Shown: positions 1 through 11,190 of the stretch, piece after piece | Numbering within the stretch: the stretch's first letter is position 1 | How the letters are laid out: the number at the start of each line of letters is the position of its first letter | From: Neurospora intermedia | Taxonomy: Eukaryota > Ascomycota > Sordariomycetes > Sordariales > Sordariaceae | NCBI GenBank assembly: GCA_037102815.1 | Contig: BTPP01000006.1 | Location: 2,542,001-2,606,000, forward strand | DNA: 64,000 nucleotides | Direction: 5' to 3' | Position numbers and translations under genes: made by a program | Notes under the pieces: model-generated | The model's database searches: none | The model's input: only the letters and a program-made list of their open reading frames with translations | Told to the model about the DNA's origin: nothing

Positions 1-441
1 AAACCCACCAAATCCACCCACCTTTTTTTGGAAGACATTTACCCAAGTCTCCAAGTCCACCAGTCTTCCTCTCCCTCTCCCGAATCTCGTCCTTGACCAG
101 TCGAGTTCATCCTCCCTCTTTGTCAATACCGTCGCCCGTTCTCCGCGCCGGTTTTACTTGCTCCACACAACTCTAGATCTCGGGTACGTTGCTCGTCGCA
201 CTATCAATTCCTCCTGCCTTGCCATCGTCGTTGTCGTCGTCGCCGTGGCCGCCGCCAGTGCTGCCCGCCCAACGTCACGTCAATTGAGACTTCTCCTCCT
301 CCTTTCCGCTGTTGTCGTCGGTCGACATCGTCGGTCGACATCGGCTACCCCTCCGCGCCTTGATTAGACATAGACACACAAAAGCATACGGACGCTGACG
401 GTTCCATCCATCATACAGAATCTACAGTTTAACCAGCAAAA
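1..441 (+). promoter_or_regulatory. pab1 promoter-proximal region and 5' leader, possible 5'UTR intron
   Basis: This stretch before the pab1 start holds no ATG at all on the + strand, so translation would not be distracted by upstream start codons. A plausible leader intron runs from a GTACGT donor at 184 through a GCTGAC branch site at about 395-400 to an acceptor AG at 419 (or 427). A 13-bp unit, TCGGTCGACATCG, occurs twice in tandem at 318-343 inside that putative intron. The transcript start cannot be placed from sequence. The leader intron is inferred from motifs only. Confidence 0.4.
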
Positions 442-2794
442 ATGGCTGCCACTTCTACCGCCGCTGTCGACCAGCTCGCCGCTGACCTCGGCAACACCAG
501 CCTCGACAACAAGGCCGCTGCCCCGGCCGCCATCGACACCAGCGCCGTCCCCGAGGCCCAGGCCGAGGGTGCTGAGGCTGCTCCTACCCCCACTGCTGCC
601 CCTCACCCCCAGGCTTCCGCCTCCCTCTATGTCGGCGAGCTTGACCCCTCCGTCACCGAGGCCATGCTCTTCGAGCTCTTCTCCCAGATCGGCTCCGTCG
701 CCTCCATCCGTGTCTGCCGCGATGCTGTCACCCGTCGCTCCCTCGGCTACGCCTACGTCAACTACAACACCACCGCTGACGGTGAGAAGGCCCTTGAGGA
801 GCTCAACTACACCCTGATCAAGGGCCGCCCTTGCCGCATCATGTGGTCCCAGCGTGACCCCGCCCTCCGCAAGACCGGTGCCGGCAACATCTTCATCAAG
901 AACCTCGATGCTGCCATTGACAACAAGGCTCTTCACGACACCTTCGCTGCTTTCGGCAACATCCTTTCCTGCAAGGTTGCCCAGGATGAGCACGGTAACT
1001 CCAAGGGCTACGGTTTCGTCCACTACGAGACCGATGAGGCTGCCTCCCAGGCCATCAAGCACGTCAACGGCATGCTTTTGAACGAGAAGAAGGTCTACGT
1101 TGGCCACCACATTCCCAAGAAGGACCGCCAGAGCAAGTTCGAGGAGATGAAGGCCAACTTCACCAACGTTTATGTCAAGAACATTAACAACGAGGTCACC
1201 GACGAGGAGTTCCGTGAGCTCTTCGCCAAGTTCGGTGAGGTCACTTCTTCCTCCCTTGCCCGCGACCAGGAGGGCAAGACCCGTGGCTTCGGTTTCGTCA
1301 ACTTCACCACCCACGAGGCTGCTGCCCAGGCTGTTGATGAGCTTAACGGCAAGGACTTCCGTGGCCAGGACCTCTACGTCGGCCGTGCCCAGAAGAAGCA
1401 CGAGCGCGAGGAGGAGCTCCGCAAGTCCTACGAGGCTGCCCGCCTCGAGAAGGCCAACAAGTACCAGGGTGTCAACCTGTACATCAAGAACCTCGGCGAT
1501 GATGTCGATGACGACAAGCTTCGTGCCATGTTCTCCGAGTATGGCCCCATCACCTCCGCCAAGGTCATGCGCGATTCTCTGATCGAGGGCTCTGAGGAGA
1601 AGGATGAGAAGGACAAGGAGAACAAGAAGGAGGGCGAGGCTAAGGAGGAGGAGCAGAAGGAGGGCTCTGAGAAGAAGACTGAGAAGAAGGGTGACCGCAA
1701 GCTCGGCAAGAGCAAGGGCTTCGGCTTCGTTTGCTTCAGCAACCCCGATGATGCCACCAAGGCCGTCACTGAGATGAACCAGCGCATGGTCGATGGCAAG
1801 CCCCTCTACGTCGCTCTTGCCCAGCGCAAGGATGTCCGCAAGAGCCAGCTTGAGGCCAGCATCCAGGCTCGCAACCAGCTCCGCATGCAGCAGGCCGCTG
1901 CCCAGGCTGGTATGCCCCAGCAGTACATGCAGGCTCCTGTCTACTACGCTGGTCAGCAGCCCGGTTTCATGCCCGCCCCTGGCGGTCGTGGCGTCCCCTT
2001 CCCCCAGGGCGGTATCGTTCCCGGCGTTCAGGGTGGTCGCCCTGGCCAGTACCCCTACCAGCAGGGTGGCCGCGGTGGCGTCCCTCCCCAGCAGATGCCC
2101 CCTATGGGATACCCCATCAACCAGTTCGGCCCTGGTGCTTTCCCTCCTAACACCCCTCAGTACATGGCTGCTATGGGCCAGGTTGGTGCTCTTGGTGGTG
2201 GCCGTGGCGGTCCCGCTGGCCGGGGCCCTCAGGGCATCCCCGCCGGTATTCCCCAGGGTCTCCAGGGCGGCCCTGCCGTTCCCGGCTACCCCCCTGCCGG
2301 TCGTCCCCAGAACGGTGGCGGTCGCGGCACTCCTCGCGGCAACGCTAACTTCATGGCTGCCGGCCGTGGTGCCTCCCCCATCCCTGGCGCTCCTGCCGAC
2401 CTCAGCGCTGGCTCCTTCCTCCAGGCTCAGCTCGCTACCACTCAGGATCCTCAGGCCCAGAAGCAGATCATTGGCGAGAACCTCTTCCCCAAGATCCAGG
2501 CCATCCAGCCCGCTCTTGCTGGCAAGATCACCGGCATGCTCCTCGAGATGGACAACGCTGAGCTGATCAACCTGTAAGTTTACATGTCTATTCCTGACTC
2601 TTCTACACATTGCTAACCTGTCTCTCTGTAGGTTCGAGGATGACAACGCTCTTAACGTCAAGGTCCAGGAGGCTCTTGCCGTTTATGACGAGTACCTCAA
2701 GACTCAGGGCCAGCAGCCCACCCAGCAGCCCGCTGAGGCCAACGGCGAGCAGCCCAAGGCTGAGGAGCAGAAGCCGGAGGAGCAGAAGGCTTAA
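442..2794 (+). CDS. pab1: Polyadenylate-binding protein (PABP, four RRMs plus MLLE)
   Basis: Cytoplasmic poly(A)-binding protein; the family coats mRNA tails and links them to translation, deadenylation and termination. Exons 442-2573 and 2632-2794 are joined by a 58-nt intron (GTAAGT donor, TGCTAAC branch site) and give 764 residues. Four RRMs begin near residues 61, 148, 241 and 343, with RNP-type cores LYVGEL, IFIKNL, VYVKNI and LYIKNL. RRM4 is split by a charged Lys/Glu insert at about 381-420. A Gln/Gly/Pro/Ala-rich linker (about 475-645) precedes the C-terminal MLLE domain (about 655-730, core KITGMLLEM), the end of which is in exon 2. The start is the first ATG available, in the context AAAAATGG. 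Codon choice is strongly C-ending, as in highly expressed fungal genes. MLLE binds PAM2 peptides; a PAM2-like peptide is present in the eRF3 gene of this window. Confidence 0.97.
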
Positions 2795-4002
2795 ATGTGC
2801 CCTGAGCGATGGATGATTTCCCACGCACCGGCATAGGTGTTTCTCAGATGTTTCTTCATGTTCTCCATTCAACTCTCTAGGGTCGATCTCGCAACGGGGG
2901 GTCCGGAAAAGTTTATTTGATACCACACTTCGCTTGACGACAATTATGATTTAATCTCTCCCGATCCCATGCAACCCCATCACGGTGCGATGGCCGAATT
3001 GGCAGTGGATGGATTTTAACAAGTATCTCCAGCAGGTGGGGTGCAGTTGTTCCTTTGAGTGCATGACGACTTTTACAAGCAGTATCTCGATATGATATTG
3101 ATTCAAAGTCATCCTCATGTATTGACAGGCTTGCCTTTTCTTTCTCTCCTTGTGATGGAGCGTGGTGTCGCATCATACAGGGTTGGCCATCTGAAGGGGT
3201 ATGATTATGTTTTCCTATGTTTTATCAACGATTTGGCGTTTACGGTTAGGGAGGGAAAACTGGCCAAAAGTGATTATCTGCAATTGGTCTGGATTGTCGG
3301 GTTTCTTCAGCCGCGTTTTCACAGAATGGGAGGTTAAGCCGGGCATCTTAGGGAACACATTCTTTTCGCTCTCGAGTCAGTAACAGAGCGAATGTTTTAG
3401 AACCCGGTCATCTAACAAGAGTGGGAAGGGAAGGGATATAGACCAGCATCTTCATTGTCCAGCCTGCCCATGAGAAATGAGGGTAAATGGGACTTATGGG
3501 GATGAATCCCGGAGGAGTGGCAGGAGGGGGATCGAAAATTGTTCAGCTAGAGGGTAGAGATAAGCCAATAGATGCTATCAAGTTGACATCGGTGAATTTG
3601 TGATTGTGATGCTGGGTCAGCGGTACGTGGCTTCTGGTTGCGGTCACAGTCCATCCCTTGAGATTGGACGTTGTTCGAGGCCATGTTTTATACTGAATGA
3701 CAGCTTTGAGTCTTCATGTACTGTCGTCATTGCCTCAGGGTGATGAGATGAACAACAAGTGTCAAAGAAGAAGCAGGACAACAGGAAGCAATCCCGAGGG
3801 GGCCACGAACGAGACATTAGGTACGCTGATTCCAGCGCCATCATTCCATATCGACGATTGAAAATGGTTATGGTTTAACATAGCATCCGTTTGTCATAGG
3901 AATCACAACAACTGAGGCAACATGGATGAGTTCAGCTCGTAACCTACTACCCAGCTAAAACCTCATTAGGATTTATATATCACCTCAAGAAAAGAGTACT
4001 TC
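2795..4002. other. Intergenic between convergent pab1 and GH92 genes
   Basis: This 1.2-kb stretch should contain both 3' untranslated regions and terminators. No ATG-initiated reading frame of gene-like composition, repeat or RNA gene could be supported. A segment at 2985-3030 resembles the 5' half of a tRNA but lacks a matching T-arm and acceptor strand. Confidence 0.6.
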
Positions 4003-6952
4003 TCAATACCCACCATCAACCTCACTTCCCTCTTCTTTCGCCTTCTCCTCCTCCTTCCACCGCTCCGTTCTCTCCCTATCCATCCTCTCCCACTCCTCCC
4101 AGAACTTCTCATCCTCGTAATAACTAGGCGGCAAATCCTCTCGGTTTGTTCCCCACCCATCCTTGCCCAAACTTTCTTCCGGTCCAACCACCAACTCCAA
4201 CAACCCGCCCTGTTCAAAGAACTCATGCGTAATCCAATTCTTGGTATATTTCTTCCCGTTCAACTTGGCAGACTGGATATAAACCGGCTTCCCACCGTTC
4301 CTACCTTGCATTTCCGCATCGAAATTGACCGTTCTGATCACCGCCCATTTTGCTTCCCTGTTTTTCTTTTCCGAGTAGTCAGGAGAAGAAAGAGGAGATG
4401 ATGCTTTAAGATCCATCCCAGCCCTCACCTTGACCTCTCTAAAAAACGGCGGGACAATCAAGTACACGTCCTGCCCCGCAACAGGGAAAACACCCAGTCC
4501 CATGCCCCACGTGGTGAACGCGCCCATGGCACAATCGTCGTTTCCCGGGATGCCGTTGACGCTGGCGTTAAACATCTGTGGGATATAGTTCCGCAGCCAC
4601 TTGGAACTCAGGCCCGGACGACCGGCGTAGTGGAACTGAAACACGGTCAGGAACGATTGTTCGTTGCCCATGTAGGCGATGCCGCTTGAATGGTAGTACT
4701 CCAATCGCTGGACGAACGTGTCGGGCCCGCCCATGAGGTGGATCAAAGTGGACATGGACTGCGGCGCGAAAAAGGAGTAGAGCCACGGTGAGCCTTCGTA
4801 GACGTCGAGCGCCGTGTCGTAGTAGCACGAGTGCTGGTTCTGGATGGGACTGCAGGTGCGGGTGGGGTGGTACCGGAAGGTGCCTGCCAGTGTGCGTGGT
4901 TGGAGGAAGCCGACAAAGGGCGATTGGATGATGTAGCCTTTTGGTACCTCCTCTAGGGAGGAGGATGCGTTTTGGCCGCCGGAGAAATAGGGGATGTCTT
5001 CGGATTGGGTGGTGCGGTCGTCGCGGAAGAGGTCCTTGGCGGAAGGGTTCCAGTAGTTGCGCCAGTTGGCGCCGCGGTGGTGGTATTTGGTGGTGTCGGC
5101 GGTGAGGGAGGTCCAGGGGGTTGAGATGTTGGGGCGATAGGAGGAGGAGGAGGAGTCTACGACTTCGGAAGACGTAGAAGCAGCACCACCGAGGAGAGAG
5201 GGGGACTTGGACAGACCCTGGGATAGGAGGGAGATGCAAAAGTCGTTGTAGGCGTACTCGACGCCGCGGGAGATGGAGCGCGAGGCTGGGCCGGTGCCGT
5301 TCGTGTCCACGTCGTTCTGGGGAATGTAGCCGCGATCGTGCCAGGAGACGAGATTGCCGCGGCCGGAGAGACCCCAGTTGCGGGGCTCGATTTCGGCGTC
5401 GGAGAGGACGGCTTCGTAGGCGGTCTTCCAGTCGATGTCGGCTGTGAGACCCTTGACGAAGGCGTCGGCGATGACTACGTCCGCGTTAGAGCCGCCTTGG
5501 GTGTAGCCTTTGCAAAAGGACATGCGACAGTCAGGCAGTTTGCCTTCGTGTCTGTAGATGTCAATCAAGGCCCTGATCATCTCGGTTTGGGCCTTTGGGT
5601 CGAAAACGGTCAGAAGGGGGTGTTGGGCTCTGAATGAATCCCAGATGCAGTAGAACCTACTCAACGTTAGCGATGTTCTGTTCCCCCTTTCCTGGTTGCC
5701 AGACTTACGAGTCAAAGTACGGCTCGCTCGAATTCCACAACGGGTTTTCCCCGGTATAATTCTGCGGACTCAACAACGTCCTATACAGCCCACTCCAAAA
5801 AGTAGTCTGCAACTCCTCACTGGTCCCATTCGCATCCACCTTCACCACATCCAACTTCTCCCTCCACGCCTCTCTTGCATCCCTTTCAACCCTCTCAAAG
5901 TCCCAATCCTCCATCTCCCTCTCCGCATTCTCACACGCCTTATCCACGGACATAAACGACAAACCCACCCTCGCCAGAATCGAATCCTTCATCTCTTCGT
6001 TAGGCTTCTCAAACTGGATCCAAGCACCCGCCGATCCCCACCCGACGCCTTCAAGAAGCTGTTTCTCGTCCGTAGCTTTATTCGACTCGAACGTCCCCGT
6101 CTTCCTGATCCTGGCACCCTTGAAATCCGCGCAGAAATAAGCGTGGTAATGCCCTGATCCAAAAGAAGGACCGTACCGCCCGTCACCCACGATCCGGCCT
6201 GTTTCGGGGTCAACTTTGATGTTACCCCTGGAGCGACTGTTCATGAGGTCGACCAGGTCTACCAGGATAAGCGGGCTATAAGGCGCCACACCCTTGGCGA
6301 AGCGCGCCGCCTCTGTGCCGGGGAAGGAAAAGCGGTAGAGAACGGAGTGGTGGGTAGTGGTCATCTCGGCCCTGACGCCGTTGGTGATGTTAACGGTGAA
6401 GTACCCTGGTGAAGCATAGACGGAATCAGGGACGCGGTTGAGCGGTCGATCGGAAAGGGAGAAGTCGCATTTGGTGTAGTCGTCGTCTACACAGCCCGGA
6501 TGCACAAAGAGCGGGAAGTTTCCCAGAGAGGGCTGGCCGCCCGTGCCGGAGTCGTGCATGTGCGAGAAGCCGGTGATGGGGTTGTCGTCGGACACGAAGC
6601 CGGCGGCGTTCTCGGCGGGCGAGGCGGTGTCAGCCACGGCTTTGGCCATGCCGTAGGGCAGCGTGGCACCGGGGAAGACGTGGCCGCCGTTGGTAGTGCC
6701 GATGAGGGGGTCAACAAATCGCAGAATGTCGTTGACATCGTGGGTTTTGACCGCCCCGAAGGATGGGCTTGAGCTGGAGTGTTTGCCATAGGAACCGGCG
6801 ATGTTGGGTGAGAAAGGAGAGAAGAGGAAGAAGATGGTGATGGCGAATAAGACGGCGAAGAGAAGAGCTCTTCTTTTGCGTAGAACACTGGCAAAATAAA
6901 CGGGTAATCTGACTGCCGCTTGGCGGTACGGTGAGTCGATATTCATCGCCAT
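4003..6952 (-). CDS. GH92 alpha-mannosidase, type II membrane or secreted
   Basis: Glycoside hydrolase family 92 exo-alpha-mannosidase; the family trims alpha-linked mannose with the help of calcium. Exons 6952-5709 and 5656-4003 (52-nt intron, GTAAGT donor and GCTAAC branch) give 965 residues. A basic stretch followed by one hydrophobic segment (about residues 29-45) looks like a signal anchor, so the enzyme probably acts in the secretory path or outside the cell. Family motifs are clear: GGHVFPGATLPYG (about 89-101), HMHDSGTGG (131-139) and GNDDC (about 785). No catalytic block is missing. The start ATG at 6952 is followed by a second in-frame ATG two codons later, so either could be used. 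A decayed GH125 alpha-mannosidase lies 1.2 kb upstream on the other strand, which hints at a former pair of mannan-degrading genes. The exact substrate linkage cannot be read from sequence. Confidence 0.93.
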
Positions 6953-8124
6953 GGTTCCTGACCTCAGCCGTAGTTGGGGTGAGAGATACGCTTCGTGTGG
7001 CTATCTCTCTTCTAAATGGCGGTTGTCTGAAGCTCTCGCATGCTATGGATGTGGCCTGTTAGTTATTGACAGCCATTAGGTTGGCAACGTTTCAGACATA
7101 AACATAATCTGTTCCCTTGCTTGGATATCGAGACATCACAAGTCAAAGATCATAGACAAAACATCAACATACAACACGAGGATAACCAGGGTCCGGAACC
7201 CCTGAAGAGACAAGTAACCCATGGCGTCGAAGTTAAGTCCGGGGTTGCTAAACTGATCCACTATCAATCAGCCTCTTCGGGACATGGGCCACATTGTGCT
7301 AAAATAATAATTTGGGCACATTGAATAAAGTGGCGTTCTTGTCAGGAGTGTCAAGTTGAATGAGGGGAAGAGGACAAGTTGAGGTGGGCATTGGTCGCCA
7401 AGACAATACTAAGACCTTTACCGTGCCGGCGTCCGATCGGGAACAGGGGCATTAGCCACTAACAGGCATGCTACTGTCCAATAGGAAACCAGGATAGTGG
7501 CTTGAAATGGCTAGGGCTTGTCGGTGTTACAGCGCTATGCCTTAAGTTTTGGATGTCCAAAGATGGAAGTTCTCGTCGCTGGCCTTCTTCGAACCGAATC
7601 TGGATATGCCAAAGTCGAAGGTGAAGAGGCACGTAGATGGAAATTTTGTCAGGCCTGCCTGATTAATGAATTGAGAGAACCTCTACTTGAATGTCGCTGC
7701 TGATGACCTTATCCAAATCATCATCATTGTCGTGGTAGTATTCTTCAGGACAGAGTCAGTCCGGTACGGGGCCTGTGAGGATGTGACACCGAAGCAAGAA
7801 TTCTCGATATCAAAATGTCCATAGAGCCAATATGGGCTTCCCTTCTTAACCGTTTCGGCAGTTTGTGGCGCGGCCAACATCCACTTAATCCATATAGCAT
7901 AGGTAGAGGTACCCTCTCTCACCATACCGCCCACTTACAGCTCGTCACATATTCCCAGATATTCTACGCCTTAAGCGTTGGTACCTGTGAACATGTCAAT
8001 ACTTTGATCTTGGTTCCTTCTTTTTGGAGACCTTGGCACTAGATGGGAGTCGATAGTTGTATCAAATTATGCAGTAACATCTCAACTATCCATAGCTGCC
8101 GTGAAGTGATCTCTTCCTGCACAC
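6953..8124. other. Upstream region of GH92 gene, no gene seen
   Basis: The proximal few hundred bases should be the GH92 promoter and leader. Reading frames here are short, lack good ATG starts and lack recognisable motifs. Nothing else is supported. Confidence 0.5.
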
Positions 8125-8560
8125 CACTTGATCTATTCGCCAGCTCAACCCCCCAAGAATCTTCAATCAGCATGTCAAGAGTTTGACCTGACCGAGGTCG
8201 AAGATACTATCTCGGAAACGAGACAAATTGTCAAGGGCCTTAATTTCTTCCGACTGTTTTGAGAATTGCTTCCCAAACGTCTTGGTTGAAGGATGTTGCC
8301 GCCACAGGCCACGGAGATGAGGACTACGAGGAGGATGATTACAAAGAGGAGGTACGTACTCACCGGTCCAGTTCATCCTCTTTCTTTACCCTCTGCTAAC
8401 ACCAAGAATTCACTTTCCTCATAAACGGCGACATACCCGCCTTCTGGCTCCGTGGCTCCTCCAGCCAACTCCTTTCCTACCTGCCCCTCCTCCGGCCTTC
8501 ATCCTCCCTATAAAAACTCTCTCGAGGATTGCGGAAACTAGCGGGAGGACGAAGAGAAAG
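8125..8560 (+). pseudogene. Relic of a GH125 (Mug157-type) alpha-mannosidase, N-terminal part only
   Basis: Pieces of three frames on the + strand line up in order with the start of the GH125/DUF1237 family, whose members are exo-alpha-1,6-mannosidases. From 8146 one frame reads about QPP, ACQEF and EVEDTI, ending in FFRLF at 8257-8259; a stop follows at once. Shifted by one base, ENCFPNVL follows from 8261, matching the family block FENCFPNTLD. An acidic stretch leads to a well-formed intron at 8352-8406 (GTACGT donor, CTGCTAAC branch, AG). After it, [18 protein letters not shown] and [10 protein letters not shown] match the signature TFxITGDIxAMWLRDS. A TAA follows at 8511. At least three frame breaks and that stop make it non-functional, and most of the roughly 500-residue family length is absent. 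The usual WLRDS has become WLRGS. The family match is from memory; the order and spacing of blocks make chance unlikely. Confidence 0.75.
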
Positions 8561-10236
8561 ATGGGGACGACGGAGGGGATAGGGATGGGCGTGGAGAGGT
8601 TCGAGAGGGCGGAGCATTGCAATTCATGGGTGGGTGTATGCATATGTTGTTGATGGGTTCGGGAGTCATGATTTGATGGCAGTTCTTAGTCTCTAGCAGG
8701 GGGGAAAGGACGATACTGAATGATGATGGCAAGCGACCGAGCTGTCTTGCTTAGTGCACCGTGGTTTGGGTACGTTGACCGGAACAACTCTTGTTGAGCA
8801 TGGGGAATCCGAGCTATATGGTTGGGCCGCTGCTGAATGGGTAGGTCTTCTTGGAATGACAATCGTTAACTAAACGTGAGCAAAACCCGTGGGTCATATG
8901 TAGCAGGCCCTGAAATGGCTTGGTCCTTGAGCTTGATCGTCCAGATCATGACTTCGGATGATGATACCGAGATTGCCAAGTGCCTCCAACAGATCCTATC
9001 GTCAACGGATGGGTTAGGGTTGGAGTCCTGAGTCGGTCAGCTCCAAGAGTGCTTCGGTATGTACGAGGCAATGGTACGTGAAACTTTCCCATGACCGTTT
9101 GATCTACTCCGAGGATTCCTGGGTTTGTAGGTATCGGGATTTAACGGTTGTCATGGAACAGGTTTTCATGGGTTGGTGGGCAAACGGCCCTCTGGGGACA
9201 AATGATGTTGAGTTTGAGGGACCGAAAGCCTCATCTGCTGGAGTTAGCATATTAGTAATCTTGGGCAGAGAATATACAAGCTTTACCACCTCTCAGTTTT
9301 CGAGATGTTTCTCTTTAGTATCGAAGAAGAGTTGTGAACATGGTGGACGACTCCTGAATGGCATCCCTGACGTCACTTGGATGAAAAGGGTTAGGGTTCT
9401 GTGTACGGTAAGAGAATCCGGTAAGCCGTCAAGGTGCCTGCCGGACCACGGGAAAGCTCCGCCCGAAGTGTCTCCAAAGTCCAAGCTGAACTGAGCTCGA
9501 AGCTGACCCCCGAAAAGATCTCCATTCCACAGACCAGGAGCTGGTCACGAGGACGACTGGGAAATTTGGGAAGGGAAAAGCCACAACAATTCCTGTTCCG
9601 TAATCAACCGGCGGTGTTGTTGTTCATTTTATTTGCCATCAAGTGATTCGTAATTGTGGTACAAACCCCGAGTCAGATGATGGAGATTCTGAACTTTGGT
9701 GGTTCTTGACCGTCTCTCGTTGGCTTGTTGCCGGATTTGGGTGCCGGTGTAGTCGGGTTTGTTGACAAATCCTCAACATCGTGAGCCGATTGCCGGATGG
9801 TTGGCAAATTGAACAAAACACCACCAAAAGGTCTTTGGCGACAGAAATAGGAAGCATTGCCATGCGCAAGTCCCGTCGGCCCGGGAAATCTTCTTTGGGG
9901 GACTTCAGTTGCATTTGCCAGAGTTGCCCCGCACCCCCGGATCTCGCCCAGCCTGTCATCCCGCCCCTGACGGCTTCTGGATCCCCCCTAGTCGTTAGGC
10001 AACCCCTCCACTCCCTCTTCGTCATCTTGGCTTCATCCATATCATATGCAAAAAACAAACAGTTGGGGAAAGTTCCCCTTCGGCCGGCGGCTTATCACAA
10101 ACTCCTCAGACATCAGCTCGCAACAAGTCATTGAAGGGTAATGTGGGCAATCAGCAGACGGCTAATTCGGCTTTGCCACGAGTACACAAGAACCACAATA
10201 AAGCAAAACAAGCAAAGAAGAAGCCACAGACTGCTC

Positions 10237-10275
<39 letters not shown>

Positions 10276-11190
10276 CGGCCAGCCAACAGTCGCTGATGTC
10301 ACAAGTCAGCGAGTGGACATAGAGGTAGGTAGCTCTCCCCGTCCCTGATTATCGATAACCGCTTGTTCAACCGACGACGGCCGAATGAGGGGCCCCATAG
10401 CTCCCGTTTTCCCCCATTCTGCAACCCGGGGTTCCGGGGTTGTGCCATTGCCTCGACGGCTTCCAGACAACTGAAGTCGCTTTGTAGTGTAGCATCTTGA
10501 GAGGAGGAAAAGCTCCTCCTGATATCATCTCAACGCCTCAACCAGAAGAGTTCCAAAGCAACATTACGCTTGTGTTGACTCCTGGACGGACGATCAGTGA
10601 TCGTCGCCTGAATGTTGTCTTCCAGGCCCTCTCATACGCCAGGAACACTTCAGCCAGTCCATCATAAAAATGGAACTCCTCGTCTAGAATGGATACTAAA
10701 CCTGTCACGTTGATGGAGGAGATCCCCTTGGCTTGTGAACATTCCCCTGTCATGTTTTCGTGTTCCTGGCTTGTCTGACCGTCTCTTCCCGTCTTCTGCC
10801 ACTCCACCTGAACTTGAAAGGGAAGCTTCTTATCTTGCTCCTCCTCCTCCTCCTCCTCTTCCTCGGGCTCTCTGTTCTTCTCACTTTCAATCTTCCTCTT
10901 CTTCCATTATCTTATACCCAAATACCCAAACCAGTGTTTTGAATTTGCTATCCTCTTCACCGGAACAATACCAATTCACCGACCAGACGACCAAACATCA
11001 TAGTTGCGTATAAGTCGAGCTCTTTATTCAACCTCAACCCTCGTGACCAAGAAGCATACATCATCCCACAGCTGCAGAGCGCATAAGCTAGCTAGCCACG
11101 AAATAACAGTCAGCTTGTTCTCACGATCAGTGTAGCAAGCTTCTTTTTCACCAATTTTACCAAAGACACATTTTACACACATAATCAGCT
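8561..11190. other. Intergenic region upstream of FBPase, no gene seen
   Basis: This stretch has only short frames, several starting at non-ATG codons and none with recognisable domains. It should contain the FBPase promoter in its last kilobase, with pyrimidine-rich leader-like sequence at about 10840-11000. The one striking element is a long G tract, listed separately. Confidence 0.5.
10239..10275 (+). repeat. Poly(G) tract of 37 bases
   Basis: An uninterrupted run of G lies about 0.9 kb upstream of the FBPase start codon. Such a run can form G-quadruplexes and is prone to length variation and sequencing error, so its true length is uncertain. Confidence 0.9.

Noticed and set aside
158-367. 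A 69-codon frame in the pab1 leader as an upstream ORF
   Set aside because: It begins with TTG; the leader contains no ATG.
364-2661. A 765-codon open frame on the - strand opposite pab1
   Set aside because: It mirrors the pab1 frame and is kept open by its strong C-ending codon bias; its Leu/Val/Gly-rich translation has no domain.
2985-3030. A tRNA-Leu/Ser-like 5' half (GGTGCGATGGCCGAATTGG)
   Set aside because: No T-arm with TTCNANN and no complementary acceptor strand follow at tRNA distance.
8175-8643. Hydrophobic - strand frames that could suggest a small membrane protein
   Set aside because: They lie opposite the GH125 relic, whose + strand blocks and intron explain the sequence better.
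9078-9494. A 138-codon + strand frame
   Set aside because: It starts at GTG, has no recognisable motif and poor gene-like codon use.
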